Below the pieces are notes generated by a model. That model saw nothing but the letters and a program-made list of their open reading frames with translations. It had not been told where the DNA came from and did no database searches. The position numbers and the translations under genes were made by a program. From Valencia hispanica (lineage: Eukaryota > Chordata > Actinopteri > Cyprinodontiformes > Valenciidae), in contig OY747713.1 in the NCBI GenBank assembly GCA_963556495.2, positions 48,887,724 through 48,951,723 of the forward strand: a stretch of 64,000 bases of DNA, given 5' to 3'. Of this stretch, positions 23,151-36,700 are shown piece by piece; positions within the stretch are counted from its first letter, which is position 1, and the number at the start of each line of letters is the position of its first letter.

Positions 23151-24626
23151 ACTTGTGTGAATAATGTTGTAAAATGTGCATGTCACCATAAAAACAGATA
23201 AACACAACTGGAGTCATAAATTAGTTAGTGCTTGGGGTTGGGTGATTGTAAGTCTAGAAGCAGAGATATAACCAAGAGAAGAATAGATGAAAGTTTGGGA
23301 GGTGTTAGGGGTGAGAGAGGCAGAGAGATATAAGGTTATGTTATGAAAAAGTTTTCTGTGTGAGTGACAGAAAAAAAAGTGACAAAGAGATTTGTTGATA
23401 GACATGTGAAGAGAAGGGAAAATAGAGCCGATATCCCGGTGCACAGCCCTGACGTAAACAACTCTCTGAGTTGTGCTTACATTAGGTTACAATTGCCTGA
23501 TAAAGCAACTTTTAATAAAGCCACGGGGCAATCTGCTGGTCCCTGAACAGCTAACCATTAACAGTTTATCTACAGCCACTGTAGCTTTGGTACCTTCTAT
23601 TTCTTCCTGATTGGGAATAAAACTCACCTTCTATCCAGGAATCTTTTGGATATTGATCCTTAGCTCTCTACCCCGGCCTCTAACCAGCCCTTTTTGCTTG
23701 TATTCCTCGAATTTATCAACAATTGGTCGTGGGTAGCTGTTGTTGGACCTCTTATCTCCGAGCTGGTGGACGCGATGAAAAGTGATGTATTTTACCATGT
23801 TGCTTGGGAGTTTCAACTGTTGTTGGAGAAATTCTCGGACAGTGGAATTAAAAAAATTCCGTCACTCAGGGGTTCCTTTCTTCATCTTGACCCATGCTCC
23901 TTTAATTAAGAGTGTTGCCAAAGTGCATTAATTCTGAAAATGTTTTTTTGTCTTTTACAACAGAAAGATAAAAAATGCAGTTATAAGATTTTTAAGTTTC
24001 TAATTAGGTTCAAACCCTTTCCTGTTCAGTGTCATGATGGTCCTACTTTGATGGGCATCACTCAACATAACTCTCTATGGGGTACATTTTTTTAAAGTTA
24101 CAAAAATTAACAGCAATAATTTGAGTTATTCAGCCTGTCATAAGAGAAAGAAATGGGGGTTAATTTTAAGTCATATTTTCACCAATTTTTTTTTTCACAT
24201 AAATATCACAGTTTATAACTAAATATTTAATGAGCAAGCAACATATTTAATTTACAAACTAAATTAATAGGTGAAATTACTGCTGTAAATTTTTGACTGT
24301 GTAACTTTACAAAGGGCACCACATGGGACATTCATATGTCAGTGTTGAACTTATGGTTTTTTATACTCTTAGGAGTCAGAAAGTTAGTTCTGAATAACAA
24401 GAGTGAATATCCAGTATGACCACATTTTCTTAAAACAGTCATCAGAATAAGACTGAATATTATCATATAATAATATAAACAGCGATCTCTGGAACAATAA
24501 CATCTAATGATCACAGAACTTGATTTCCCTCTTTGGTTGCTGTAAAACACCCAGCGCGTCCCCTGAGTCATAGATTCTGATGGTCAGATTTTGTTGTAAC
24601 AAGAAATCATTTTATTTAAAAAATGA
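23151..24626. other. No gene seen
   Basis: AT-rich sequence with no supported gene. The minus strand at about 23440-23200 and the plus strand at 23694-23909 have short frames without recognisable motifs. Upstream L1 sequence may extend into the first few hundred bases. Confidence 0.35.
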
Positions 24627-25062
24627 TTACATTGTAATGTAGAGCTGACTATCATCTGCATAGTTATGGTAGCTGATTCTTTTGGTTGTTATAATCTGGG
24701 CTAGTTGGAGCATGTAGATATTAAATAAGAGGGGCCCCAGGATGGAGCCCTGGGGCACCCCACATGTTATTTCTGTTTGTTCTGATGAAAAGTTTCTTAT
24801 TGAAGCAAAGAAGTCCCTGTTCATTAGGTAAGACTCAAACCAGCCAAGACTGTACCAAAGAGTTCGACCCAGCTCTCCAATCGTTCCAATAATATATCAT
24901 GATTAACAGTGTCAAATGCTGCACTGAGGTCCAGTACCAGTACTGTTGTTCTACCACAGTCTTTCTGCAGATGTCATTGAAAACTTTGACAAGGGCAGTC
25001 TCGGTGCTGTGGTGACCATGGAAACCAGACTGAAAAACAATGTTGGGATCCATTTTCCACAA
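24627..25062 (-). pseudogene. L2-like LINE reverse transcriptase fragment
   Basis: Minus-strand pieces: FQSGFHGHHSTETALVKV near 25020, then CGVPQGSILGPLLFNIYML and YHNYADDSQLYITM at 24770-24630. FQSGFR/STETAL, VPQGSILGP and YADD are L2/CR1 polymerase motifs. At least one frameshift lies between the pieces. The same motif set appears on the plus strand at about 32460-32650. Confidence 0.7.
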
Positions 25063-25683
25063 ATGAATTGAACAGACTGCATTTCCCTTGCATTCCTAGC
25101 TGTGACCCCAACACATTCCCATTGATCCGTGGCCAACGATGACATCACAAAATTTTGAAAAGGGGCAGCAATGACCACCATGGTTTGTACTCTGTTGCTC
25201 TGCAATGGAAGGAGACACGCTCCCCACTGGTGAATCTGCTTATTTCTGACTTGCATGGCAGGAAAGAAACGCTTTTTCAATCTTCGAAGTGGCACTGTCT
25301 ACCCAGCGTTGTTCGTGCATCCAGCCTGGGTGACATTTGGCCGGTAAGCCAAAGCTAACTCCTTTGTCCCTTGTTCTGTGTTAAAGCTGTAGCCTAATAG
25401 TTAAACTAAGTTTAACTATTTTAATCAGATCAGACCCAATGACACGGAAAACTTTCTTAAGGAAAACTGTGGGTAGGATATCAAGACAGCAAGAGGAGCA
25501 GCTTAATTCATTAATGATTTCTCAAGTTTTTCATGGAATTCTGACATTTTCTCTACATTGGTGTTGACTGGGGATGACATCGGTAGTGGGTTTGGTACTG
25601 AGGAACAGACTGACCGTCTAATTGTTACTCTTTTCAGTGAAAAAGCTGGCAGTTCAAGTGGCTACTGCTACTCAAGGATTAGT

Positions 25684-25733
25684 AGTTCTGATAATTCATG
25701 ACGGTAAAATAACCATCACGAATTATCAGAACT
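25684..25733. repeat. Hairpin, 22-bp stem
   Basis: AGTTCTGATAATTCATGACGGT at 25684-25705 pairs with 25712-25733 at 20 of 22 positions around a 6-base loop, followed by TTTTTC. Possibly the relic of a foldback element. No gene is nearby. Confidence 0.5.
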
Positions 25734-26460
25734 TTTTCTGGGGGGGTTCTTACTTTCTTATGAGTATGCTTCATTGGCTGGATTTCTCCTGTTGACTTTG
25801 ACCTGTTCCGGGGGCAACGTCGTCTTTCAGGGAACTGAGGGCTGCGAAGATCTTTGTACTGATGATGCAGCTGAAGCTGATTAGTACCTCTCGCTGCTGT
25901 GCTTGATTCTGGAAGGTTTGGAAATATTCCAGAATGTTTTTATGTCAAATATTTTTATATTGTTTGCTGTCTGCTACCAGATGTCAGCCGCTCCCTTCTG
26001 CTTTGAAAGAAAGGCTACCCAACCTCCAAATATAGTGCCACCGCTGATAGTTTGAGACACTCAGAAAAATAAAAATGTTCTCATCCACGACCCACCTCCG
26101 CCCGTACCTATAAAATTTAATTGATATATTTTTCACCCGTTGCAGGATTCTGATTTCAGCAGTTGCTATTGAAATATAATTTGCTCAGCTGCACAATCAG
26201 TCAGCAAACAAACTGTTACTTCCCTTTTACAAAAAATAAAATAAAAAATAAAGAAGAAAGAGTAGTGGACATCGCTAAAAGAATGGATGCACATGAAAAG
26301 GCAAGGTTATGCACGTGGGAAACTGAGCCAGGGAAACAGCCAGATGCAGATGTGAGTTTTAATTTTTATGCACGTCCAGCCTCCAAAGATTTATATTTGT
26401 TTTTTTCTCATCAGCTCGTTTTTTGTTTTGCTCATATCATTTAACACACACCCATATGTT
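25734..26460. other. No gene seen
   Basis: No supported coding region. A plus-strand frame at 26163-26444 has no family motif and a composition like its surroundings. Confidence 0.35.
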
Positions 26461-26534
26461 AGATTCAATTCCATTCAATTCAGTTTATTTATATAGCGCC
26501 AATTCACAACAGATGTCATCTCAAGGCACTTATT
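26461..26534 (-). repeat. LINE-derived 3' tail repeat (copy 3, inverted)
   Basis: CAATTCAGTTTATTTATATA then GCGCCAATTCACAACAGATG is the reverse complement of the tails at 9390-9448 and 16180-16240. Confidence 0.55.
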
Positions 26535-26865
26535 GTGCTTATTGTTGTATCTTATGTTGTTATGCAACTAATACGAGTATTTTCATTAAAATTATGGTTC
26601 CGCTTGCATCCTTAGTGTGATAAGATCAAAGGCCTCTCAGAACCAAGCTCCTGGTCTGAATTTCAACACCAGCCCACCCCTGACCCAAAACAGTACTTTT
26701 TAATGGCAAAGCTATAACCATTTTGGTTCAGAAGAATAGAACAATATTTTATTCAAGAAAGTAATATTAATATTATATGCCGAAACTTTATTTTTGACAC
26801 CATTTGTAATGTACATCTACATCTGTATGTCAATACAAGTGCCTGTGTGACATTTGAGACATGTA

Positions 26866-27186
26866 GCTTTGTCATGCTGCCCTATTCACTCCCTCTCCTA
26901 ATAATCGTCCTCACCTGGCTCTTCAATCATCCACACCTGATCCTCCTTTCCTCATGTGTTTAGAACCCGTCACTTCCCCTCACTCAGCGCAGGATCATTA
27001 TTATCGATGTCTCCAGGGTGTGTTGTTCGCTTCTGTCATCCGTGCCTGCTCGTCCATGTCCTGTCTCTCCGTTCCAACCGTGACCATCATCATCACCTCC
27101 TCCACCAGCAGCACACTTCAAAAAACATCATTGCACCTTCTGCCGGCGTCTGCGTTTGGGTCCATCCATCACACCGCACTCCTGAC
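26866..27186 (+). repeat. LTR-like fragment
   Basis: C/T-rich sequence ending in GCGTTTGGGTCC...CCTGACA, similar in style to the end of the LTR-like insert at 3280-3880. Partial; orientation is inferred from the TGACA end. Confidence 0.35.
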
Positions 27187-28059
27187 AAGCTTAGATTCTT
27201 CATAGCATTTCTGTCACTAACTTGTTTATGGTTGCCAGGAAAATGATAACTCTTGGAAACAAACCTCTCAACCAGCAATAACCCAATGGGCCAAACAACT
27301 AAAATACATTTATATTTTGGAAGAACTGACTGATCAGTTAAGATGCACCTTATTGATTTACCTGCAGACATTATACTCTATCAAATCTAGTGTAAATTAT
27401 TCATATCAAAAGCAATTCCAATGAGATTCTGGGATGTTTAGCGGAAATGGCTAGAAAGAGCATTTGTAAAGAGGTTAAAGAAATTAACATTTTCTATTTT
27501 GGCATATGAGGCAATTGAAATTTATACCTAAATATTGTCCTTACATATGTCGAAAAGATAATGATAAAATAAACAGTTTTGTCGTGTTTTTCTGGATATT
27601 TTGTTGACTCCATTTACATACAGCATATTTTTCACATACTTGACTGAGGACATCCAGCATTGCCACCTTGTCTAGACCTCTAGCCAGTACTTTGCCCCCA
27701 TATAAAATGTTCTGGATCTGCCACGGGCAGTTGATGATTTTGATAGGAATTTTTTCTTCAGTGGGCTTTATTTGTGTTGTGTACAGCTGCAGAAAAAAAT
27801 CCTAAACCATATGTTGAGAACCTCCCATAGTTTCTGGATAATTCAGCAAAAGAAAACCCCACATGGACTTGGTTTTTGAAGAGGACCAGGCAGACTGAAA
27901 CAGGCAGGTGTTTGTTTTCAAATTCCAGTTTTAATTCCAAGCAGAAATGTTGAAAATGTTAGCCCATTCTAAAAGATTTTGAAACTGGACAGCACATGGT
28001 GGCCTTATTGTTCTGGAAAGGATGATTGGCTGCAATTTTACTGGGGAGTGAGCATCCCT
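27187..28059 (+). other. Possible L1 ORF2 C-terminal relic; otherwise no gene
   Basis: Broken plus-strand frames give weak similarity to the L1 ORF2 C-terminus (a KMITLGNKPLNQQ-like stretch near 27240 and an HMFWICHGQ-like stretch near 27705). Several stops and frameshifts interrupt it. Low confidence. Confidence 0.25.
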
Positions 28060-28315
28060 GTAAGGTCAGATTCTACAATCACCCCTAATAAAACAATCTA
28101 AAATCAAATTACAAAAAACTACAAGCAACACTGAGTCATGCATAGAAATATCCATCTAATATCTACATAGTTTCGTTCAGTTGTTGATATTATGTGACAC
28201 GTGGTGCGTCACCAAGCTGTTCATGCGGTTCATTGTAAGGCTCCAGAAGAGAAGACAATAACAGGCATGGTAAATAGCTGAGTATTAGTCACACTTAGGA
28301 CATTATCAGAACACA
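28060..28315. repeat. Dispersed repeat X, copy 1
   Basis: From AAGGTCAGATTCTACAATCA to CACACTTAGGACATTATCAG, this matches 42650-42905 along its length, including GTGGTGCGTCACCAAGCTGT. No coding sequence or terminal repeats are seen in either copy. Family unknown. Confidence 0.6.
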
Positions 28316-28435
28316 GCATTGCTTTTACCACTTGTTTCACCTTGTGCAATACTTAATGAGAAGTTATTACAAAACTAACTGATTTGTATTTGCACATAGC
28401 TGCTAGAATGCTCACTGAATACTGAAAGATGTCAA

Positions 28436-28700
28436 TTCAATACAAAAATACTTTATTAATCTCAGGGAAATTGTAACACATATACAATTTTCCTCAAAGA
28501 GTTGTTGTAGATGCTGGTGGCTGTGGGTAGAAGGTATCTCCTGTAGTGGTGTGTATTACAGTGGTTTTGGAGAAGCCTCTGCTTAACTTTGATCTCAGAG
28601 TAGAAACTGGCCACTGGAGTGCTATCAAGGGTATGTGGATGTTGAAGAGAGAGGGCAACATTTGTTCCTTAGTACAACTTCAAAAGAAATGAAATTACAT
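28436..28700 (-). repeat. Rex1-like LINE 3' fragment
   Basis: AATACAAAAATACTTTATTA followed by GAGTTGTTGTAGATGCTGGT and GGCTGTGGGTAGAAGGTATC matches the 3' end of the LINE at 44543-44700 (minus strand). It is a 5'-truncated insertion. Confidence 0.6.
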
Positions 28701-29378
28701 AAACTGTAATTACATTGCTTGTGCAGCTCAAAATCTGTCTTTCAACAATGTTGAAAGACAGAAAGGATTGTGGCTTTTGCAATTGCGGTAATCATAGGAG
28801 TGTGAATCCCTGCCAGAAAATGACAGCTAAGTCTTATTTAGGTGTCAATTTATGTTGCAACAAACATGGCACCATATTCAGCTCTGCAGTAGTCAATAAA
28901 TACATTTGTCCACTCTGTTTAAGTGCTTTGTAAAGAGTTTAATGAACATACCATGGATTGGTATGTCATCTGCATGGTTGTTGTGCTGCATGTCAAATAA
29001 TTGAGATATAAGCAGGAGAAAGTATTTTATGAAAGATGACCATATGGGGAAATTAATCGAATGAAAGTCTCCAAAATGTAGAATTATATTGTTTAAGTTT
29101 AGAAGACAATCATTATCTTCCTAAATGTTGTTTTAACCTCTCATTAGTATCCATCGTGGCTTTAAAGCATTCAAGATATATTCTGGACCAAACCTAGAAG
29201 GTTCAATAGCTTACAGCAGGGGCATTTACTTAAGGCAAAAAGTCAGTTTGACTGGATGAAAATGCTTCACAATTTACATTAGAATCGCTTGAGAGTCACT
29301 TATCCATCATAGAGTTTATTAAAGCCAACAAATCCCTTTTAAACCCAGATCTTTGTAAACCCTATTTGTTAGCATTTT
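28701..29378. other. No gene seen
   Basis: No supported gene. A short frame at 28715-28933 contains several cysteines but matches no finger pattern that I know. Confidence 0.35.
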
Positions 29379-29386
29379 ATCTAGTA

Positions 29387-30226
29387 TAGGGTGACCAAAC
29401 GTCCTGTTTTCCCCGGACATTTCCACTTTTCACGTGTTGTCCAGGGCGTCCGGGGGGATTTCATAGATTGATGAAAATGTCCTGGGTTTTCGTCGTTTTT
29501 AACCATACATAACTTGACTGCGTGCGATGCATGCAATACGACACATTTCCTCTCATCTATCGTTCTCACTGAGAACGATAGATGCTTTTGTGGATGGTTC
29601 TGAACCGTTTCATAGACGTAACAGACAGCGGGCTTTCATGCGCTGCCCTTGGCCGTGCACAGCGTTGCGACTGTTTAAGATATTAAAGCGCAAGTGTAGC
29701 TTTACAGACAAACAGAGCTGGCATACCTGGCATATGTGTTTCTGTGTGTGACAAAAATGGCAAAGATCTAGTAGGTCCACATGGAAACGAAATCTATAAT
29801 AATTTATCTATAAATTGACTGAGGAGGACGAAGATATCTAAAAAACGGAGCAGGCATTCTGCTTTTGAGACTGCTGCTTTTTAATTTTATTATATTGAAA
29901 AGAAAATAGGCTACCTGTTTTCTCAGAATGTTATTTCTGATTTTTGTTTAATTTTTGTCCAGTAAAGCGAACTATTACTGTTTCTGGTACATTTTCTAAT
30001 TCGGAAGAGTAATTATTTCTATTATTAATTAGTTTCTAGAGATTTTAAAGTCATTTTTGCACTTGTGAAAGCCCATCTGAAGTTTGTTATTAAACTGTTC
30101 ATTCTAACTACATGGAGAATGCATCCTTTAAATATGTTAAAATCTAAAGTCTGGTCACAGTCTTGACAGTGTTTCAGGACTGCGCCAAGTGTCCTCTTTT
30201 TTAGAAATCAAAATATGGTCACCCTA
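29387..30226. mobile_element. Non-autonomous hAT-type element with target duplication
   Basis: Bounded by TAGGGTGACC (29387) and GGTCACCCTA (30226), inverted repeats whose similarity extends inward (CGTCC..GGACA on the left, TGTCC near the right end). It is flanked by ATCTAGTA (29379-29386) and ATCTAGTT (30227-30234), a 7/8 match of the length used by hAT transposases. The 840 bp inside code for no transposase. A perfect 15-bp hairpin lies inside at 29554-29584. It must have been moved by a transposase acting in trans. Confidence 0.7.
29554..29584. repeat. Perfect 15-bp hairpin
   Basis: CATCTATCGTTCTCA, a single C, then its exact reverse complement. It lies inside the non-autonomous hAT element. 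Confidence 0.8.
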
Positions 30227-30234
30227 ATCTAGTT

Positions 30235-32459
30235 TCTACTATTTGTCATGAGCTAGTAGTTCACTTCACTAGTTAGCATTTTTTTAAAGCAACTTTTAAA
30301 TGATTCATTGACTATTTTGATAAAATCTTGTTTTGCGTCCAACTGTTGGGTTGTTTCAATAAGTCTGGTCATCTTCAAGGAGGAGAAGAAGTCCTCTTCC
30401 TCAGATGATTGGGAGAAGCCCTCACTGACATGATTTTTGGCCTGCCACTCCAGGTGGCTTCTGATATAGTCCAGCCCTGATCAGTGGAATTTAAACCACA
30501 TGACAGTGTTGTAATTGTGCATTGGATATCATTGGGTGTGTCTGTGTGTTTGTGTCATTAAATGTAATTTCAAACTTACCTATGCACTCTGGCTGCCATC
30601 CCCTGCATAATGCTGCACAATGGATGCTGGCGCTCATTGTAGATCACTACACTTGAGGAATCTGGATGGGAGACGTGGTGTAGATTCCTTAAAGCAGTCT
30701 TACTAGATCTATGTGCTGAACTGGACCCGGTGTTGGATCTACTGACCCGTTGGAACCGTGCTCCCCGTCCCCCGCTCTTCTTATTTATATCAGGAACGCT
30801 GCTGCATCAACGCTGCATCACTTGCAGCTCCTCCGTTTGTTTGTGACCCCAAATCAATGTTTTGAAAGGATGATACTTTTTAAAAGTAGAAAAACGCACC
30901 TTTTCTGTAAGGCTTTAAATATCTAGTTTCATTTGGTTTAATAAATCCCAGTCTTAGTGTTGCTACAAGAAGTAATCATAAAGGGCTAATTGAAACTTTT
31001 TTGTTCTTATCTTTTTCATTGGTCGTGCTGCTTTTATTATAAAATTTTTAAATCTTTTTACTCTCTTCTTGTCTTTCTTTTTGCAACTGTATTTTTGTCT
31101 TTTAATGTGAAGCACTTTGGCTGCCTTTGACTGAGTAAAGCGCTGATTGAGTGATAGATTGAAATAAAACTGTTTACTGTGCCTCTGAGACTGCAGCTGT
31201 CTCTGTGGAATTACTTTCTCCGCCTCTGGGTTGCCATGGTTACCCGTGAAACGCCCCATAATAGCTGACTTAAGTCGATGCAGAATATTCACTAGACACT
31301 TTGCGTGGACCGTTTATTGGAGAAAGTGGGTGTTTAGGAGGCGGTATATGATCCAAAAACACCTGCGCACATTTCTAGGTAGAGTGGGGTTTATAAAGCG
31401 GAAAGTGCGTGCAGCTGTGCATACTCCAAGATAGATCGGAAACTTACTAGGCATAAGTAAAAAAAGTTGCTGAGCTTAAAGAGTAACTAAACCCCAAAAC
31501 AACTTTTTTTTGCTTCTAAACTGTATAAATGGGTCTTTACCAATGCAGGCTTTCAGTTTCTGGGATTTTTTTACATTTGTACATGGTGTAAACTTGTTTA
31601 ATTCTACACTTTTTGGTCTAAAAACGTCTTAGTGCTGCCCTCTTAGGGTTGAACTGTGGCTACTGCATTTGAATTTTGTGATTGGTGGAGAGCGGTACAT
31701 CTCTACGTCACAGGCATTGACTATGTCACAGCCACTATGGTCTTACAGACATGCCCTGTGGGTTTGGGTACAAAACTATCAGACATATGCCCCCCCCACC
31801 CCGTGGCAAGTTTGGAGTTGGATTGCGTTTTTCAGGTTACCATTATTATCACATTAGCACCTAGTTAGCATAGCTAACGTACTGTTTTGAACGTTAGCCT
31901 ATGTTAGGATTACCACTCAGAGACAGGTCTCCACCTGTCTCCCTCTCCCTCAGCAGCAGCGTCAGCCTCGGGCAGCGCTTACTCAGCGCCCCGACCCAGC
32001 GGCTCGAATTGATACGGCTCACGGCCGCTGAGCTCCATAAAGCCTCCCTCTACTCCTCTATCTCTGGTGACGACGGAGGAGATCTGCTGGTTCAGGGCCC
32101 CGAGCCAGCACCGCCCGAGCTCGGTGCTGCTGAGGCGAGGGAGACAGGAGGAGTCCAGTCTCTCTAAGTGCTTAACTACAACAAAACAAAATAAAACAAA
32201 ACATCACTACCTCCACCACCAGGGTTGAAGTCAGTCGGTCTATGGGTCTAATTTGTTATTTTTATCATGGACGACTAAAATTTAATCCTTGGAAGTGGAG
32301 AATCACTCAGTTTATATGATACCAGTGATAATTTTTAGAAGGAGAACATGAAAAAGGAGAAGGCATGGACAGAAATATCTGCAGATTTGGGAGAGGATGG
32401 TGAGTTTATGCTACTTACTGACATATAATTACAATTCTCCTGTGATTTCGTGACCTCAT
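30235..32459. other. No gene seen; repeat-like
   Basis: No supported coding gene. About 30963-31430 looks like a DNA-transposon relic (a lysine/arginine-rich minus-strand frame at 31292-30963 and GTGCGTGCAGCTGTGC near 31403). TTAAAGAGTAACTAAACCCC at 31477 resembles the end of a TTAA-inserting repeat, but no partner end was found. Frames at 31901-32167 carry no known motif. Confidence 0.3.
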
Positions 32460-33355
32460 GTGGGGTGCCCCAGGGCCCAGTAGCCCAGATTAAAAAAACA
32501 ACCAATAAGATTAGCTACCATAACTATGCAGATGATACTCAGCTCTACATTACGATGTCACCAGGTGACTTTGAACCCATCTAAACCCTAAGTAAATGCA
32601 TCGAGCAAATCAATGGATGGATGTGCCATAACTTTCTCCAGCTGAACAGAAACAAAACAGAAGTAATTACTTTTGGATTGATTTCTGCAACACCGTTCTC
32701 ACAGGTCTACCTAAAAAGTCAATTAGACAGCTGCAGCTGCTCCAGAACGCTGCTGCTTGTGTCCTCACTAGAACCATTAAAAGTAGAGCACATCACGCCA
32801 GTTCTAAAGTCCTTACACTGGCTCCATGTAGCTCAGAGAATAGACTTCAAAATACTTTTATAAATCATTGAATGGCTTTGCACCAAAGTATATTTAAGAT
32901 CTACTGTTATTATACCAACCCGCCAGAACACTCAGACCTTCAAATTCCAGTGTACTCAATATCCCTAGAATTAGAACCAAACACGGAGAAGCAGCTTTCA
33001 GTTTCTATGCTCCTCGAATCTGGAACAAACTTCCAGAAAACTGCAAAGGTGCTGTAACACTGAGTTCTTTCAAATCAAAACTAAAAATGTATCTGTTCAG
33101 AGCTGCCTTTAAGTAACGCTTTGATGTATCATGTTTTGTGTATGCTCCTTGCTGTTTTTACACTATATTCTTTGTAATGCATTGATGTATGCTTTATTGC
33201 TGTTTTTACTTTATATGCTTTGTCTGTGTTTTACTGCTAGTTTTATTTTACTTCTTAACATGATTAATAGATAAAATAAACGTAGCAGTTTTGTAGCACC
33301 TTGAATCACCTTGTTGTTGAAAGTGTGCTATACAAATAAACTTGCCTTGCCTTTT
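32460..33355 (+). pseudogene. L2-like LINE, C-terminal half and 3' tail
   Basis: The plus strand reads YADDTQLYITMSPGD, a stop, then the thumb ([27 protein letters not shown]), then a region with LLQNAAA-like and RLQNTFI-like stretches in other frames, and a 3' end CTATACAAATAAACTTGCCT. The order matches L2/Maui ORF2. Multiple stops and a deletion of the segment after TEVITFG make it non-functional. Confidence 0.65.
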
Positions 33356-33761
33356 ACTGTCTGCATAGAAATGCGAACATATTGGGGAAGATGAGAAGTA
33401 AGACATTACCAAGTTTGAAGATACTTTCGTCCCTTGTCCAGCAGGTCTTAAATTTGGGAGCTAGAATGGCTGCAGCTATTAGCTCTGGGTTTTCAAGCCT
33501 CTCTCCGAAGCGTATTTCAAGGCCTGGAAGAAGTGCAGCAATCAAAGGCTCACAGAACTTGAAGGGGATGCAAAGGTGCTGTGGCTTGGTCCTTAGAAGA
33601 GTTATGGTGGGAACCAATCATCCCATCTGCACATTGGTGTTTCCCTGCAGAATAACAAGTGCCTTTGCGACTGGGCTCATTGTCTTCTTTTTTTTTACTT
33701 TCTTTTATTTAAAAACAGTGGGGCATATCCGGTATGTGTGTTACTCTCTCAGTCAGTTTAA

Positions 33762-36700
33762 TTAGTCCATTTGGTTGTTGGTGTCACGTTCCCTGTAGGC
33801 GTTCCATTTCCTCCAATCTCTCTCAAATATGTGTCCCCTGAGCTTCAAGCGATGGGTCATCCATTCCATTGAATAAATATCCCTGATGATTTTAAGCCAT
33901 TGTTCCATGCTTGGCGTTTCCACTTTGTGGCAGTTCCTAGTGATAGCCTTTTTTCTGGCAACAAGTAAGATTTTACCCAGATATCTGTCGTTATTTCTGC
34001 ACGGCTTCGTCAAGTTTCCCAAGATGCATGTCAACATATGTTGTTAATAGTCCTATTCACAATCTTCCAAAACGGTCTAATTTTAGAACAGCTCCAAAAA
34101 CCATGTGAATGATGTCCCTCTTGATCACCAGAGCCTCCAGCATGGTTGTTGGGTTTTTAGATGTCTGCTCTTAATTTGGGGCATTATGAACAATCTAGTC
34201 AGATTTTTCCAAGCAAACTCCCTTCATATCGGCGAGCTGGTGGTTGAACTTAGTGTCATGCACATTTTGTCCCAATCATCATCTGAAATGACAATCTTTA
34301 ACTCGGATTCCCATTACTTTTTTAGGTAGAGTGTTGAGCTTCCTCTGTTCTCTTCGAAGGCTTTATAAAGGGCTGAGATAACCCGAGATTTACCCTGGTT
34401 ATATGCATCTATTATAATTTGAATAATCCCATTAAGTTCTGTTTTAGAATCGATTGTAGTATCTTTCATAATATAGTCCTGAATTTGTAAATATCTGAAA
34501 AAATCTTGTTTTTGTAATCCGAATTTCTACTCTATTTCTTGAAAGCTCATACACTTCCCCTGTTTGCAGATTGTGCAGAGAGCAGTAATGCCCTTCTCGG
34601 TCCATTGTTTAAACCTTGAATCATCCAGACCTGGTAAAAATTTGGGATCATAGGCTGCCCAACTCAATATTTCTCTCTCTCTTTGTAATCTATATTTCCT
34701 CATTACCTTTTACCAAATTTTATCATTTCAGTTTGTTCTTTCATACCCAACAAACTTTGTATTTGTATGCCTGCGACCACAATTTAGATATCTTTCCACC
34801 TTGCTCTATACTCAGATATGCACCAACACACTACAGGCCACAGCTGTGCTGCATAGAAATATTCTTGTAGATTTGGCAAAGACATTCCACCTTTATTCCT
34901 TGCAAGTTGAAGAGTTTTATAACTTGTTCTGGGTTTTTTGCCATTCCAAATAAACCTTGATAGGCTTTTGTCCCAGAAAGTAAATTTGTTTTGAGGTATA
35001 GATTTTGGCAATGATTGGAAGAAGTATAGCAACCTTGGTAAAATATTCATTTTGACCATCTTAATCATGGAGCTAAAATTGAGGGGATAAGAGCGACCAT
35101 CTTTGTATATCTTTTTGAATGTTTTGGTCAATCATGTTGTAGTTGGCTTCGTATAATTTATCTAGCGATTTTGTTAGTGACTCTAAGATATTTCATGGTT
35201 TAACAGTTCCATTTTAGGCTGTATGTATCCCGAATTTTCTGCAGTGGAGAGTAGTTGAATGTGAGAACCTGAGTTTTTGCAATGTTAACTTTATATCCTG
35301 AATAGTGACCATAGGTACTGAGAAATTCCATCAGCAAGGGGAACCCTTTGTCTGGGTTTTTTAAGAATATTACCACATCATCCGCGAAGAGGCCAATCGT
35401 ATGTTTTTTGTTTTTAATCTCTAGTCCTTCCAGGTTGTTGTTTTGACGAATTGCCTGTGCTAAAGGTTCAATATAGAGGGCAAAGAGTGTGGGGCTCAAG
35501 CAACAGCCTTGTCTGGTGCCTCATTCTAATGATATCCTTTTTGATAATTGTCTATTTACCTTAATCCTAGCAGTTGGTCCTTAATAGATCATTTTAATGT
35601 TCTGGATTGATTTTTCATTAAAGCCGAAATTTTTCCAGTACTAGGTATAGAAATTCACAACTGACACTGTTAAAAGCTTTTTCTGCATCTAAACTTATTA
35701 TTGTGGCTTTAGTCCTAGTTTTTTGTACTTGATCTATGATATGTAGTGTTCTCCTAATATTATCTTGGGTTTGGCGCCCCTTAATAAACCCAGTTTGATC
35801 CTCATTGTGGATTACTGGCATTAAGGTCTCAAATCTTCTGAAGAGTATTAAAGTATAAATTTTGTAGTCGACATTTAGGATTGAGATTGGCCTGTAATTA
35901 TCGCATTGTTCTATATATTTGCCTTCTTTTGGAATTAATGATATAATTGCCTCTCACCATGATGGGGGGGCCCTTCCCTCTTTCAGAGTACAATTGAAGG
36001 AGGACTCAAGAAGAGGTGTTAATTGACTTTTAAATATTCTATACCATTCAGAGGGAAATCCATCGCTACCAGGTGATTTATTGGCCTTTAATCTACTAAC
36101 TGCATTCTGTATTTCTTCCTTTGTTATTTTGGCCATGAGACTGTTATTCTGCATTTCGCCTATAGATGGCAGATCAAGTGTGTCGAGGAAATTTTTAATA
36201 GTGTCTGAATCTGCTGAAGGGGATTTTGAGTACAGCTTTTTGTAGTAATCCTCAAACAGCTTTAAAATTCATTCTGGGTCATGAAGCAAATATTGGGTTT
36301 TTGGATTTTGTATCTTATCAATTGTAGAATTGGATTGTTGTTTACGTAATCGTCGTGCCAGCAATTTAGTGGCCTTTGGGCCAGATTCATAGTATGTCTG
36401 TTTTAAAAATCTGGTTTTCTTTTCTATCTCCTCTCTAAGAATGTCACCTATTTCCTCCCTTACTTTTTTTATTTGTACAAGGACTTCAGGATCTTGGGAT
36501 TTTTTTATGCCTTCTTTCTAATTCCTTCAGTATTCCCATTTGCTGATTATATCTGGCTGCCTTGGTCTTCTTCTGTAGTGAAGTCAACGCAATCAGTTTC
36601 CCACGTAAAACAGCTTTTAGTGCATCCCACAATATGGTAGGATCCACTTCTCCATTGTTATTTTCTTCTAGGTACTTATTAATCTCTGACTTTGTTTGTT

